A stretch of 25,629 nt of DNA, from assembly GCF_000161455.1 (NCBI RefSeq), contig NZ_CM000745.1, forward strand, positions 2,485,890 through 2,511,518, in the 5' to 3' direction. Below the pieces are notes generated by a model. It made no database searches and had not been told where the DNA came from. It worked only from the letters and a program-made list of their open reading frames with translations. The stretch comes from Bacillus pseudomycoides DSM 12442 (lineage in GTDB: Bacteria; Bacillota; Bacilli; Bacillales; Bacillaceae_G). The translations under genes and the position numbers were made by a program. Positions 1 through 8,454 of the stretch are shown here, piece after piece. How positions within the stretch are numbered: position 1 is the first letter of the stretch; every line of letters starts with the position of its first letter.

Positions 1-1950
1 ACCTGGAACATTACTCCCCCCTCTTCCTTTCACATCTTCAATCATCATTGTAACAATCATATCCGGCGCATTTGCATCGAAAGCTGCAAACCATCCGAGT
101 TCTTTTCCATCTGCTTCTTTTGATTCTTTTAGTTCTGCCGTACCTGTTTTACCAGCAAGAGTCATATCATCAATCCTAGCAATTTTCCCGGCACCATCGG
201 AATCATTAATTACTTTTATTAACGCACTTTTTAATATTCTTTGACTTTCTTTAGAAATCACATTCTCTTTCCAATTCTTCACTTCTTTTTGTATCAGATG
301 TGGAGATGGAATATTCCCTTCATTTACAATCGGTGCATATGTTAAAGCTAAATGAAGAGGTGTCATTAATACTTGTCCTTGACCGTATCCTGTATCTGCC
401 AGTTGAATATCGTTTTTTATCCCATCTTTTGCAATGATTGAAATAGGAAATTCGTATTCAATCGGCAATTTTTCATGAAATCCGAACTTCTTAAGCATGC
501 TTTCATACTGATCTTTTCCTATTTTTAAAGCTTGTTGTGCAAAATAAATATTGTCAGAGTACTTCATTGCCTTATCGAAATCAATTGGACTAGCATCTTT
601 CACACGTGTTACATAATAATTTCCCCATGATGAATCTTTTGTCCACTTTAATCCTTCAATTTTAAACTCTTCCGTTGGATTTATAACGTTTGCTTCCAAA
701 CCGATTGCCCCTGTAATTGTTTTAAATACAGATCCTGGTACAACTGCCTGTGTGAAACGGTTTATCATTGGATTTTTCAAATCATTATTCCATACTTCAC
801 GTTGCGCTTTTGATGCCCCTCTAACTATTATATTTGGATTATAAGCTGGACTACTTACAAGGGCAATTGTTTCACCCGTCTTTGGATTAATCGCTGCACT
901 AGATCCTGCCTCATTTTTCATTTCATTATAGATTTTTTCTTGAATTGAGGCATCAATTGTTAATGTAACATTCTCTCCATCCCTTGCTTCTGTTTTTGCT
1001 AAGTTTTTAATCTCTTTTCCGTTCTCATCTTCCATAAATACGCGTCCACCCTTTTCACCGCGCAATTTATTTTCTAAGACTTTTTCTAATCCTGTCTTAC
1101 CTACTAAATCATCCGCTTGATATCCTTTTTTCTGAAGCAATTTTAACTCTTCTGCATTTACTTCTCCTATATATCCCGTTAAGTGTGCTGCCGCTTCCCC
1201 TAATGGATATGTACGGACTTTTACCGGACGAGACGAAACACCTTCCAACGAAATATAATCACTTTGTGTTCGTCCTTCTGGTAAAATACCAATTGGTACA
1301 TAGGAATCTGGTTTAATCCATTTCGCTGTAAGCTTCTGATCGACTTCTTCGATAGACATATTAAGTAATTGCGCTATTGTTTCTTTCGTTTGTGTTGCAG
1401 TATCTCCTAATTTTTCTGGAATAATTCCAACCTCAGTTGCCTTTCCATTCACTACAAGCCCTTTTCCATTTCGATCATATATTTCACCGCGTTTTCCTTG
1501 CTCTGTCTGCAGACGGACTTTATAATTTTTTTTCATCCCTGGAAAGATAAAGTCTGGGGTCCAATTTATTTTCCAAGACTTCTTATCTCCATCTTTTTCT
1601 TTCACAAGTGTTGCTTCATGTGAAAAAGAAATTTCTCCTCCTGCTGTATCCATACTTACGGTAAAAAGAATGACCTTACTTTCCTTTTTATCTTTACTTA
1701 CTTTCTCTCTTTTAATTTTTAAATTCTCAACTCCAATACCTTCGTAAATTTTTTCATTTTTCTCTGTAAATTCTTTTTTTGAAATGGATTCTTTTGCGTG
1801 TTTTGACAGTTGATCATACATATCTGCAAATTTTTTGTCATTCCATAATTTTATATATGTTTCAAATGCTTGTTCTGAAGTTTCGCCTTTATTGCATCCT
1901 ACCAATATAAATGTGAAACAAAAGAAAAGTAGTATCCATATTTTTTTCAA
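1..1950 (-). CDS. Lipoprotein class B penicillin-binding protein, PbpC/MecA-type (3' end cut by window)
   Basis: D,D-transpeptidase that cross-links peptidoglycan outside the membrane. The frame is open for 650 codons from a TTG at 1950 to the window edge. B. subtilis PBP3 (PbpC) is about 668 residues as I remember, so only a short C-terminal tail should be missing. The TTG is preceded by GGAG nine bases upstream. The N-terminus is a short hydrophobic segment ending in a lipobox LVGC, so it is a predicted lipoprotein. Active-site motifs are all present: SVFK at about residues 407-410, SDN at 465-467 and KTG at 601-603. The region before them resembles the MecA N-terminal (NTF2-like) domain and the PBP dimerisation domain. 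PBPs of this architecture (MecA, PbpC) often have low beta-lactam affinity, which fits the neighbouring lactamase, but affinity cannot be read here. No copy of the ECF promoter seen at the lactamase lies upstream. Confidence 0.9.
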   Translation of the reverse strand, partial: MKKIWILLFFCFTFILVGCNKGETSEQAFETYIKLWNDKKFADMYDQLSKHAKESISKKEFTEKNEKIYEGIGVENLKIKREKVSKDKKESKVILFTVSMDTAGGEISFSHEATLVKEKDGDKKSWKINWTPDFIFPGMKKNYKVRLQTEQGKRGEIYDRNGKGLVVNGKATEVGIIPEKLGDTATQTKETIAQLLNMSIEEVDQKLTAKWIKPDSYVPIGILPEGRTQSDYISLEGVSSRPVKVRTYPLGEAAAHLTGYIGEVNAEELKLLQKKGYQADDLVGKTGLEKVLENKLRGEKGGRVFMEDENGKEIKNLAKTEARDGENVTLTIDASIQEKIYNEMKNEAGSSAAINPKTGETIALVSSPAYNPNIIVRGASKAQREVWNNDLKNPMINRFTQAVVPGSVFKTITGAIGLEANVINPTEEFKIEGLKWTKDSSWGNYYVTRVKDASPIDFDKAMKYSDNIYFAQQALKIGKDQYESMLKKFGFHEKLPIEYEFPISIIAKDGIKNDIQLADTGYGQGQVLMTPLHLALTYAPIVNEGNIPSPHLIQKEVKNWKENVISKESQRILKSALIKVINDSDGAGKIARIDDMTLAGKTGTAELKESKEADGKELGWFAAFDANAPDMIVTMMIEDVKGRGGSNVPG

Positions 1951-2377
1951 TTCAAACTTCTCCTTTAAATAAATCAAAATAGCTTAAATAATTCTTATAA
2001 TCCTTTTTACATGAGTAACTTGCTATAAATAGTGTACATCCGCTCGTTTTCTACTGATTAATATGAACCTGAGATTTAATAATGTTCTATATCTTGGTAA
2101 CAAAGTTATTATTAAAAACCTGTGAAATAGCAACTATACTAGCTGCTATTCCACAAATTCACCTTAATTCTTTTATTCAAAAAGCTTCTTAATATAAAGT
2201 ACAACCTTAATAAGCCCGCTCTATCCAGGATTTCACGGGCAATTGAGTCCCACCTAAACTTGTTTGCTTTCGCCGAAATTTGAGGTGAGAGTCTTACTGC
2301 CCGCGAATAACTGGATAAACAATATAACTTGGATCCTAGTAATCATTACCTTCCCTACAGAGAACGAAATTTCACTA
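1951..2377. other. Intergenic region between two PBP genes
   Basis: About 430 bases with no convincing gene. A small forward ORF at 2264-2452 overlaps the end of the PBP2a-like gene and the repeat, and has no ribosome binding site, so I do not count it. The region holds one bcr1-like repeat (2194-2319). No clear sigma-A promoter or ECF-type GGAAC-N18-GTCTAT element was found upstream of the lipoprotein PBP. Confidence 0.6.
2194..2319. repeat. bcr1-like intergenic repeat, copy A (diverged)
   Basis: 126-base element bounded by ATAAA at both ends (2194-2198 and 2315-2319). Inside are a GCCCG/CGGGC hairpin (2214-2240), a second pair CACCT/AGGTG (2251-2287), and the box CTTACTGCCCG, which recurs as CTTACTACCCG in copy B. 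Its length matches copy B exactly, although the arms of the first hairpin differ in sequence. The bcr1 repeat of the B. cereus group is known to be flanked by TTTAT (ATAAA on the other strand). Assignment to bcr1 itself rather than another bcr class is inference. Confidence 0.6.
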
Positions 2378-4510
2378 TTACTGATTAGGATTCACTATAT
2401 TAGTAGTTTCACCATTCATACGTTGCTTTTTCAAGTCAAAGTATATATCTAATATATCCTTTCCAATTAATGAATTAATACCGCCTTTATCATTGTGAAC
2501 CCAAGGGACTACTACAGAAAATGCTATTTCTGGATTATCATATGGAGCATATCCAACTAATGTTAAATTGTAACACTCAATACGTTCTCCCTTCTCATTC
2601 CTTCCAATTTTACTATCTCCTCCATATACTGTCTGAGCTGTTCCTGTTTTCCCAGCTGGTTTATATGGAGCCTTTTGGAAATATTTCACACCAGTTCCAT
2701 CGCCTTCTTGAAATACCCATCTAAACCCTTCTTTTACTCGATCAATATATTCCGATTTCACATCCACTCGATTTAACACAACAGGTTCTATAGATTGTAC
2801 AACTTTTCCAATTTCTTCTTTTTTTGTTGTTTGTTCTCGAATCTCTTGGACAATTTGAGGTTGCATTCGGTATCCATCATTTGCAATGGTTGAAATATAT
2901 TGTGCCAATTGTAGTGGTGTATACGTATCATACTGTCCAATAGAAAAATCTAATAAAAATCCAGGTTGGCTATCTTTTTGTCTTGTTTGTCCAGTTATTT
3001 CATTCGGTAAATTAATTCCTGTTGGAACCCCTAAACCAAATTGTTTAAAATAATAACGCATTGTATCAAATGCTGCTTGTTTAATATCCAATGAACTATT
3101 TGGTACATAATTCACTCCAGCTATTTGTAACGCTGTATGAAACATGTATACATTAGATGATACTTGTAAAGCTCTTAAATCATTAATATTCCCAAATCCA
3201 GATACATTCCATGATTTTTTAACTCTCGTACCTTTAAACTTCATAGGTGCATCATAAAATTGAGTCCCTGGTTGTATAGCTCCTGTTTGGTATCCAGTTA
3301 ATAAAGTAGCACCTTTTACAGCTGATCCTAACTCATAAGAAGTTACCATGTTACCTAATGCAAAATCTTCTACTTCTACTTTCCCATCTTTTTCTACAAA
3401 TCTCTTACCAGCCATAGATAAAAGTTGTCCAGTTTTTGGATCCATCATGACAACAAAAGCACGATCCATTAATGGTTCAGAACTCTTAAAAGCTTTTAAA
3501 TTTTTTTCTATACTTTCTTCTACTTTCTTTTGTAACTCCATATCAATTGTTAAAGTTAAATTGTTACCACTTTTTCCTTTAGAGACTGTTTCCGTTTGAA
3601 CAACATTTCCTGCTTTATCAATATTATTTTTAACTTCTTCTTTTGTTCCATGTAATACATCTTCATATCGCTGTTCAATATAGCTTTTCCCCACGCGATC
3701 GTTCCGATTATATCCGCGGACCAAATAAGAATCTAAGTGTTCTTTTGGCAACCCTTCTTCAGCACTTGTTATATTACCTAATACCGAACGGAATAAATCA
3801 CCATTTACATAGTTTCGTTCCCAATCAACTGTCGCATCTATCCCTGGGAATTTTGCTAAATTTTCACTTATCCTCGTATACTCTTGCTCTGTCACGTCTT
3901 TTTTTATAACTTGTGGTGTCATTTGATAACCAGAACTCATTTTACTTTTAATAACTAACACTTGTAAGTCTTGTGGCGTGAGCTCTCCTAATTCTTCTTC
4001 TGTAATGCGTTTTCGTCTTAACTCTTCGATTCTTTTGTCTAACTCTTTCCCTTCTATACCCTTTTCTCTAAATTTTTCCTCTTCTTGCTTCGTGATCTTT
4101 GCTTTAGCACGCTTTTTATTTAATTGCATCCAAAAATCTTTTTTATCTACTTCCGTTAATTTATTTATTTCTTCTTCTGATATTTCAAGTATATTTGCAA
4201 TATCTTTTGCAGTTTTTAAAATGTCTTCAGAGCTTACCCCCTTCAATCTTGTATACGTAATCGTACGAAGTGCTCTATTATCAACAACCTGTTTCCCTTC
4301 TCGATCATAAATTTTCCCACGGGGAACTGGTATACTCGTTGTTGCATTTTCATTTTTTTCTACTTGATTTTTATAGGTCTCTCCATCAACAATTTGTACT
4401 TTTCCTAGCTGAAAAATAATAGCCGAAAATAGTATAAATACGCAGAAAAATAGGATGTTTAATCGGATAGATATCGATGTCTTCTGCTTCTTTCCTGTTT
4501 GCTTTTTCAT
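2378..4510 (-). CDS. Class B penicillin-binding protein, PBP2a/PbpH-like elongasome transpeptidase
   Basis: Membrane-anchored D,D-transpeptidase of 710 residues, close in length to B. subtilis PbpA and PbpH, which act in lateral wall synthesis with the Rod complex. One membrane segment lies at about residues 17-38, followed by the PBP dimerisation domain starting at PRGKIYDREG (about 63-72). A lysine/glutamate-rich insertion (about 133-173) is typical of this PBP2a subgroup. Catalytic motifs are SAVK at 396-399, SSN at 451-453 and KTG at 621-623. The start is supported by GGAGG seven bases upstream of ATG. It is transcribed in the same direction as the PBP lipoprotein and the lactamase, but long gaps containing repeats suggest separate transcripts. 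Cells normally carry PbpA/PbpH elsewhere, so this may be an additional, perhaps drug-tolerant, copy; that is inference. Confidence 0.92.
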   Translation of the reverse strand: MKKQTGKKQKTSISIRLNILFFCVFILFSAIIFQLGKVQIVDGETYKNQVEKNENATTSIPVPRGKIYDREGKQVVDNRALRTITYTRLKGVSSEDILKTAKDIANILEISEEEINKLTEVDKKDFWMQLNKKRAKAKITKQEEEKFREKGIEGKELDKRIEELRRKRITEEELGELTPQDLQVLVIKSKMSSGYQMTPQVIKKDVTEQEYTRISENLAKFPGIDATVDWERNYVNGDLFRSVLGNITSAEEGLPKEHLDSYLVRGYNRNDRVGKSYIEQRYEDVLHGTKEEVKNNIDKAGNVVQTETVSKGKSGNNLTLTIDMELQKKVEESIEKNLKAFKSSEPLMDRAFVVMMDPKTGQLLSMAGKRFVEKDGKVEVEDFALGNMVTSYELGSAVKGATLLTGYQTGAIQPGTQFYDAPMKFKGTRVKKSWNVSGFGNINDLRALQVSSNVYMFHTALQIAGVNYVPNSSLDIKQAAFDTMRYYFKQFGLGVPTGINLPNEITGQTRQKDSQPGFLLDFSIGQYDTYTPLQLAQYISTIANDGYRMQPQIVQEIREQTTKKEEIGKVVQSIEPVVLNRVDVKSEYIDRVKEGFRWVFQEGDGTGVKYFQKAPYKPAGKTGTAQTVYGGDSKIGRNEKGERIECYNLTLVGYAPYDNPEIAFSVVVPWVHNDKGGINSLIGKDILDIYFDLKKQRMNGETTNIVNPNQ

Positions 4511-4618
4511 ATATCCTCCATTTTTTAATGAGTTTCATTCAGATTACAGTTTCATATACAAATTCACGCATATGTGTTATTCGATCTTTATACAAAGAAA
4601 ACTAAAAGGTAGCGGTTC

Positions 4619-4638
4619 ATTCAATTAATAAATTGAAT
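4619..4638. promoter_or_regulatory. Perfect inverted repeat upstream of the PBP2a-like gene
   Basis: Eight-base arms ATTCAATT and AATTGAAT around a four-base spacer, about 110 bases upstream of the PBP2a-like start. It could be an operator or simply AT-rich symmetry. No regulator can be named. Confidence 0.3.
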
Positions 4639-4668
4639 AGATGAAAATGGAATCGTTCCTCTATTTAC

Positions 4669-4794
4669 ATAAAGTGAAACTTCCATCAGTGGGCGTTTTC
4701 TTCATCCCTCACTGATGGTTAGCCCTCACCTCTCTTCCTCGTTTCTCTCTATCTCTTAAGGCGAGGGGCTTACTACCCGTTAATGCGGGATAAA
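4669..4794. repeat. bcr1-like intergenic repeat, copy B
   Basis: 126-base element with ATAAA at both ends (4669-4673 and 4790-4794). It contains a hairpin with arms CCATCAGTG / CACTGATGG (4683-4718), a second pair CCCTC/GAGGG (4723-4767), the box CTTACTACCCG, and a small hairpin CCCG-TTAATG-CGGG (4776-4789). The first 50 bases align closely with copy C at the end of the window, and the 3' box aligns with copy A. It lies in the gap between the PBP2a-like gene and the lactamase and abuts the lactamase terminator. Confidence 0.7.
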
Positions 4795-4795
4795 T

Positions 4796-4837
4796 AATAA
4801 GAGAAACTGCATTCAATCATAAGCAGTTCCCCTTATT
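4796..4837 (-). terminator. Hairpin terminator downstream of the metallo-beta-lactamase
   Basis: Fifteen-base stem that pairs completely as minus-strand RNA, with two G-U pairs, around a 12-base loop. It lies 66 bases past the lactamase stop codon. Read on the plus strand it is followed by a T run, so it may work both ways. It directly abuts repeat copy B and could belong to a longer version of that repeat. Confidence 0.55.
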
Positions 4838-4902
4838 TTTTATTAATATATCTAAAACAAAAATTAGGCTATTCCTCTATATTACGTGGCCGTCACACCC
4901 TA

Positions 4903-5691
4903 TTAATTTTCATTATTTTTTAACAAGTTCAACGTATGAGTAAATAAACGACTATCTCCGGGATCTCCATGTCCTGGTACAATAATATTTATATCGCTGT
5001 ATTTCTTTTCTACTTTTTTAATTGCCTTTGACCAATTAGATACATATGAACCTGGAGTTTGTACAATCTCTTGCGTATCTAGTGATTTTATTAAACATCC
5101 TCCAAATAGGATTTTATACTTTGGTAACCATACTGTTATGTTATCTTGTGTATGTCCTTTTCCTGGATAAAATGTTTCCACGTTTATATCACCAAATCGC
5201 ATATTATCGCGTTTCTTCAAGTCTCCAAGAGGCTTATCAAAACCTTGTTTCTCTGCTAAATCAGCAGTTAAAGCCGTACTGTGTACCTTGACGCCTTTTT
5301 TAGTCAGCGTTTTAATTCCTCCTATACGATCGTCATGAGCATGAGTCACAATTGCTCCTGTGACCTCTTTTGTAGGAAATTGCTTTTTTAGTATTTGAAG
5401 CAGTTGATCTGTAAGATCATCATTCCAAGGTGTATCAATTAGTACTAGTCCTTTAGACGTTTCAAGAATTAAACCATTTGCAGGAATACGTGTTCCATTT
5501 ACCACTCCAATGCTTGTATGCATCCAGACCTTTGGATACAATTGTGAAATGGATACATCTTTCTCTTGATCTTTATTTTTTATTTGCTCTACTTTTTCGG
5601 CAGCTTGTACTGGAAATATTGAACTGGCAAATTGGCTAATCCCTAATATACTTGCGCATAGACCTACTTTTAATATCAGTTTCTTTTTCAT
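4903..5691 (-). CDS. bla2: Subclass B1 metallo-beta-lactamase, BcII family (diverged)
   Basis: Secreted zinc hydrolase that opens penicillins, cephalosporins and carbapenems. The N-terminus is a signal peptide ending at VQA before AEK (about residue 31). All B1 zinc ligands are present: HAHDD (standard H116, H118 and D120), the histidine in GKGHTQDN (H196), the cysteine in GGCLIKS (C221) and the histidine in PGHGDPGD (H263). The motif normally reads HAHAD in BcII; here the residue before the zinc aspartate is Asp. Against remembered BcII the framework is shared, but many surface and active-site loop positions differ, including the loop around GVVNGTRIP. I chose the second ATG (5691), which lies eight bases from AGGAG and gives an MKKK start as in BcII; the ATG at 5697 is only two bases from it. 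An ECF-type promoter lies at 5745-5773. Confidence 0.95.
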   Translation of the reverse strand: MKKKLILKVGLCASILGISQFASSIFPVQAAEKVEQIKNKDQEKDVSISQLYPKVWMHTSIGVVNGTRIPANGLILETSKGLVLIDTPWNDDLTDQLLQILKKQFPTKEVTGAIVTHAHDDRIGGIKTLTKKGVKVHSTALTADLAEKQGFDKPLGDLKKRDNMRFGDINVETFYPGKGHTQDNITVWLPKYKILFGGCLIKSLDTQEIVQTPGSYVSNWSKAIKKVEKKYSDINIIVPGHGDPGDSRLFTHTLNLLKNNEN

Positions 5692-5744
5692 TTTCATTGC
5701 TCCTTTCCTAGCAGCTTACTTCTCTAAAAGCGCTACTACACTTA

Positions 5745-5773
5745 ATAGACAATCCAAATGATAAAGTTGTTCC
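5745..5773 (-). promoter_or_regulatory. ECF sigma-type promoter of the metallo-beta-lactamase gene
   Basis: Minus strand reads GGAAC, 18 bases, GTCTAT, ending about 54 bases before the lactamase start. The GGAAC -35 is typical of ECF sigma factors. The same two blocks with identical spacing occur upstream of the ECF sigma gene at 9045-9073, which strongly suggests that the sigma factor encoded here drives both. Confidence 0.75.
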
Positions 5774-5777
5774 CACA

Positions 5778-5806
5778 TTTACAAAAAAAATAATAAATTT
5801 TAATAT
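5778..5806 (+). promoter_or_regulatory. Candidate sigma-A promoter of the 585-aa PBP gene
   Basis: TTTACA, 17 bases, TAATAT, about 30 bases before the PBP start. It does not carry the ECF signature, so this PBP may be made constitutively, as a sensor would need to be. Confidence 0.5.
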
Positions 5807-5835
5807 AGAATAGAATCTGGGTAAGGGAGGATTTT

Positions 5836-7593
5836 ATGTTACATAAAAAATCAAAGAGGTGGATAATTTTAGCAGTTTTATTCATTTTAGGAGTTATTTT
5901 GATGTTTTTATTCAAAACGAGTTTTATTTCGTTTACTATCAAAACTTCTGCAGCTGAAAGGGGAAAAATTATTGACCAAAATGGAGTCATACTAGCCACA
6001 AATAAAAAAGTAAAATCTTTGTATTATGTCTATAATATTGATTGTCCAGCCGATCAAGAAGTAGCGAAGATATCAAGTTTTCTAAATCAGTTTTCATCCA
6101 AGTTTAACCATAAGATTTCAGTAGATGATATAAATTCACAATTACAAAAATCTTGTAAACATCATGATAAAAATGAAATACGATTACATGCAAACTTAAA
6201 TGATAAAGAATTCGCATTTATAAACGAAAACAGCTTCAAAAATATAAAAGTAAAAAATGAGTGGATACGTGTTTATCCACATCATGAAATTGCTTCACAA
6301 GTAATTGGGTATGTTGACTATGAAAAAAATAACTCGGATTCTAATTATGTTCCTGTTGGTAAAAACGGAATTGAACTTCAATATGAAAACGATTTAAAAG
6401 GGAAACCAGGAAAAACTCTCACTTTTAAAATAAAAAATAAAAAGTTCTTATGGAACATACAAAGTCCTCAAAGAGGAAAAGATATTCAGCTAGCACTAGA
6501 CTATAAACTTCAGCAAAAAACTGAAAAAGCACTAAGATCCCAAATTCAGAAAACCCCTGATGCTACTGCTGGTTATGCTGTGGTGATAGATGTTAAAACA
6601 GGAGAAATATTAACTATGGCTAACTCGCCAGTTTTTGATCCAAATATATTCAATACACCTTTATCATCGTCTGAAAAAGAAAACATCCAATTACTTGCTC
6701 AAAATAAAACAATCCAAAAATTAAAGTATGGTGATTCCTATGTAAATATGGCATCAACTATAAAGCCGCTTACTATATTAATTGGGTTAAACGAAAAGCT
6801 TTTTCAGCCTGAAGATACATATTTAGATAAAGGTCGCTTTCAGTATAATAATCAAAATAACATCACCAATGCTGCTGGAACTCCAACTGGTGAAATTACA
6901 CCGAGTCAAGCTATCATTAACTCATCAAATACATTTATGACAGCAAAAGTAGCAATTCCACTATTCAATCAAAATAATGGAAATTTAGAAAAAGTGGCAA
7001 CCGTGTGGACGAGTTATTTAAAACAATTCGGTCTTCGCTCCAAAACTGGGATTGATTTGCCCTTTGAAGAAGAAGGACAATATAAGTTACATGCATCTAG
7101 TAATTTTGAAAGTGGGATTTCTGCTTTATTGAATGCTTCTTGGGGCGCAAATGAAGTACACACTACTCTCCAACTCGCTCAATATGCGGCTGCTCTTGCA
7201 AATAAAGGGGACAAATACAAACCTCAAATCGTGAATGCAATTATGGAAAACGGTGATAAAAAAACAAAAGAATTTAAACCAATTTTAGAAAGTTCAAATC
7301 GTTATCCTTCAAGATTCTGGAATGTTTTACAAAGTGGAATGAGTCAAAACATACAAGAAATTAAAAACTTACCCTTTGACGTTGCTGGTAAAACGGGAAT
7401 AACAGGTTCGCCGAATGAACAAGAGAAAGTTATAAATCATTCTCTATTTATTTCATATGCCCCTACTAAAAATCCGCATATTGCTATTTCTGTCATTATT
7501 CCTGGTGGTAATTCTGAAAGAAATAGTGCAGCACTTGTTGCAGCGGAAATTTTAAAGGAGTGGGATACTCTCCAAAAAGAGAATAAAAAATAA
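5836..7593 (+). CDS. Class B penicillin-binding protein, PbpI-size; candidate beta-lactam sensor
   Basis: Membrane-anchored transpeptidase of 585 residues, the size of B. subtilis PbpI. One membrane segment (about residues 9-27) is followed by a dimerisation domain (AERGKIIDQNG at about 40-50) and a transpeptidase domain with STIK at 307-310, SSN at 363-365 and KTG at 519-521. The start is set by GGGAGG just upstream. It is divergent from the lactamase, with about 140 bases between, and convergent with the anti-sigma gene. In B. thuringiensis a class B PBP, PbpP, is reported to be required for sensing beta-lactams and activating SigP. Position and size make this gene a candidate for the same role, but orthology is inference. 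It could instead be a minor sporulation or septal PBP. Confidence 0.9.
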   Translation: MLHKKSKRWIILAVLFILGVILMFLFKTSFISFTIKTSAAERGKIIDQNGVILATNKKVKSLYYVYNIDCPADQEVAKISSFLNQFSSKFNHKISVDDINSQLQKSCKHHDKNEIRLHANLNDKEFAFINENSFKNIKVKNEWIRVYPHHEIASQVIGYVDYEKNNSDSNYVPVGKNGIELQYENDLKGKPGKTLTFKIKNKKFLWNIQSPQRGKDIQLALDYKLQQKTEKALRSQIQKTPDATAGYAVVIDVKTGEILTMANSPVFDPNIFNTPLSSSEKENIQLLAQNKTIQKLKYGDSYVNMASTIKPLTILIGLNEKLFQPEDTYLDKGRFQYNNQNNITNAAGTPTGEITPSQAIINSSNTFMTAKVAIPLFNQNNGNLEKVATVWTSYLKQFGLRSKTGIDLPFEEEGQYKLHASSNFESGISALLNASWGANEVHTTLQLAQYAAALANKGDKYKPQIVNAIMENGDKKTKEFKPILESSNRYPSRFWNVLQSGMSQNIQEIKNLPFDVAGKTGITGSPNEQEKVINHSLFISYAPTKNPHIAISVIIPGGNSERNSAALVAAEILKEWDTLQKENKK

Positions 7594-7627
7594 AGAGAAA
7601 GGTTCAATAAAGTGAACCTTTCTCTTT
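7592..7627. terminator. Bidirectional terminator between PBP and anti-sigma genes
   Basis: Perfect 15-base stem (arms starting AAAGAGAAAGG) with a six-base loop, flanked by A and T runs on both sides, directly between two convergent genes. Confidence 0.85.
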
Positions 7628-8454
7628 TACCATATAGAATCTATACTCTTTATTTTCCACATACCATCATTTTGTTTTTCAAAAATGAAAGAATACTGGA
7701 TATCTATTGATACATGGTCTTCTTTTACGTAGCCAGTATAACCATTCATTGTAGTTATTTTTATATATCCATCATTCTTCACTTTCTCCGGAATCCATGC
7801 TTTTACAGTTTCGTTAGATACCCGATATAAAACGCGTGAATCATGTTTTGGTTGAGTTAAAATTTTTGTTTCTTCACCAACAACAGTAGCATATAAATAA
7901 CGTTCTTGCTTCGTTTGGTTACTTTCTGCCAATCCACTTGGTATCTTATATAATGTTTTCGTATCATTCACAAATTCTCCCCCCATTGCAAGAGCTACTT
8001 GTAAATCATGAAAAATATCATCATCAAACTTCCATTCATTTTTACTATACTTTTCTCCCTTAAAAACAAATTCTTCATCCAATACTCTATATAAATCGTT
8101 CTTATTTTTTAAGCTTGTGTTTTGATTTAATTCATCCATAAATTGTTTTAGTGATTGATCTTGATTAGATTCATCTTTCATCTTAACTTCAATTTGAGTG
8201 CTACTTTGCACAGGCGGTTCATTTTTTCCAAACCAGAATTGTTGAAAGTTAAACAGCACAGCCGTAAAAACTAGAACAGCTGCAACAGTGAATGTCTTTA
8301 TACGAAATGGCCTTCTAATTTTAGGGAAACCTTCCTCCCTATTTTGGTATATAGATTGTTTTATTTTATAAATAAATTCCTCTTCGTCTTGAGGCTGTTT
8401 CATAGGCCCACCTTTTAATTCTTTATACCAATCCGGCTTTCTATCATTGTTCAT
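7627..8454 (-). CDS. Membrane anti-sigma factor with extracytoplasmic SH3-like domain (RsiP-like)
   Basis: Predicted single-pass anti-sigma factor of 275 residues. A short polar cytoplasmic segment (1-50) would bind the sigma factor, one membrane helix follows (about 53-71), and the rest is extracytoplasmic. The outer part has a glutamine/asparagine-rich linker, a charged domain (about 100-180) and a bacterial SH3-like region (about 186-250, with VKAWIPEK and GYTGYVKEDHVSI). Its start overlaps the sigma gene stop by ATGA, indicating translational coupling. No zinc-binding HxxxCxxC motif is present, so it is not a ZAS-type anti-sigma. Known B. cereus group RsiP is degraded by proteolysis when beta-lactams are present; similarity in layout suggests the same, but orthology was not tested. 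The outer domain resembles the DUF3600 type of anti-sigma factor as I remember it. Confidence 0.8.
   Translation of the reverse strand: MNNDRKPDWYKELKGGPMKQPQDEEEFIYKIKQSIYQNREEGFPKIRRPFRIKTFTVAAVLVFTAVLFNFQQFWFGKNEPPVQSSTQIEVKMKDESNQDQSLKQFMDELNQNTSLKNKNDLYRVLDEEFVFKGEKYSKNEWKFDDDIFHDLQVALAMGGEFVNDTKTLYKIPSGLAESNQTKQERYLYATVVGEETKILTQPKHDSRVLYRVSNETVKAWIPEKVKNDGYIKITTMNGYTGYVKEDHVSIDIQYSFIFEKQNDGMWKIKSIDSIW

Noticed and set aside
2264..2452. Small forward ORF of 62 codons
   Set aside because: Overlaps repeat copy A and the end of the PBP2a-like gene, no ribosome binding site, no recognisable product.
4640..4665. Second GGAAC upstream of the PBP2a-like gene as an ECF promoter
   Set aside because: After GGAAC, the sequence at 18 bases does not resemble GTCTAT; the nearest ATCTAT lies only 12 bases away.
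2194..4794. Repeats as CRISPR units
   Set aside because: Copies are far apart, long and palindromic, with no regular spacers and no cas genes.
5742..5999. Reverse ORF of 85 codons over the lactamase/PBP promoter region
   Set aside because: Antisense to the N-terminus of the 585-aa PBP, whose ribosome binding site and motifs are clear.
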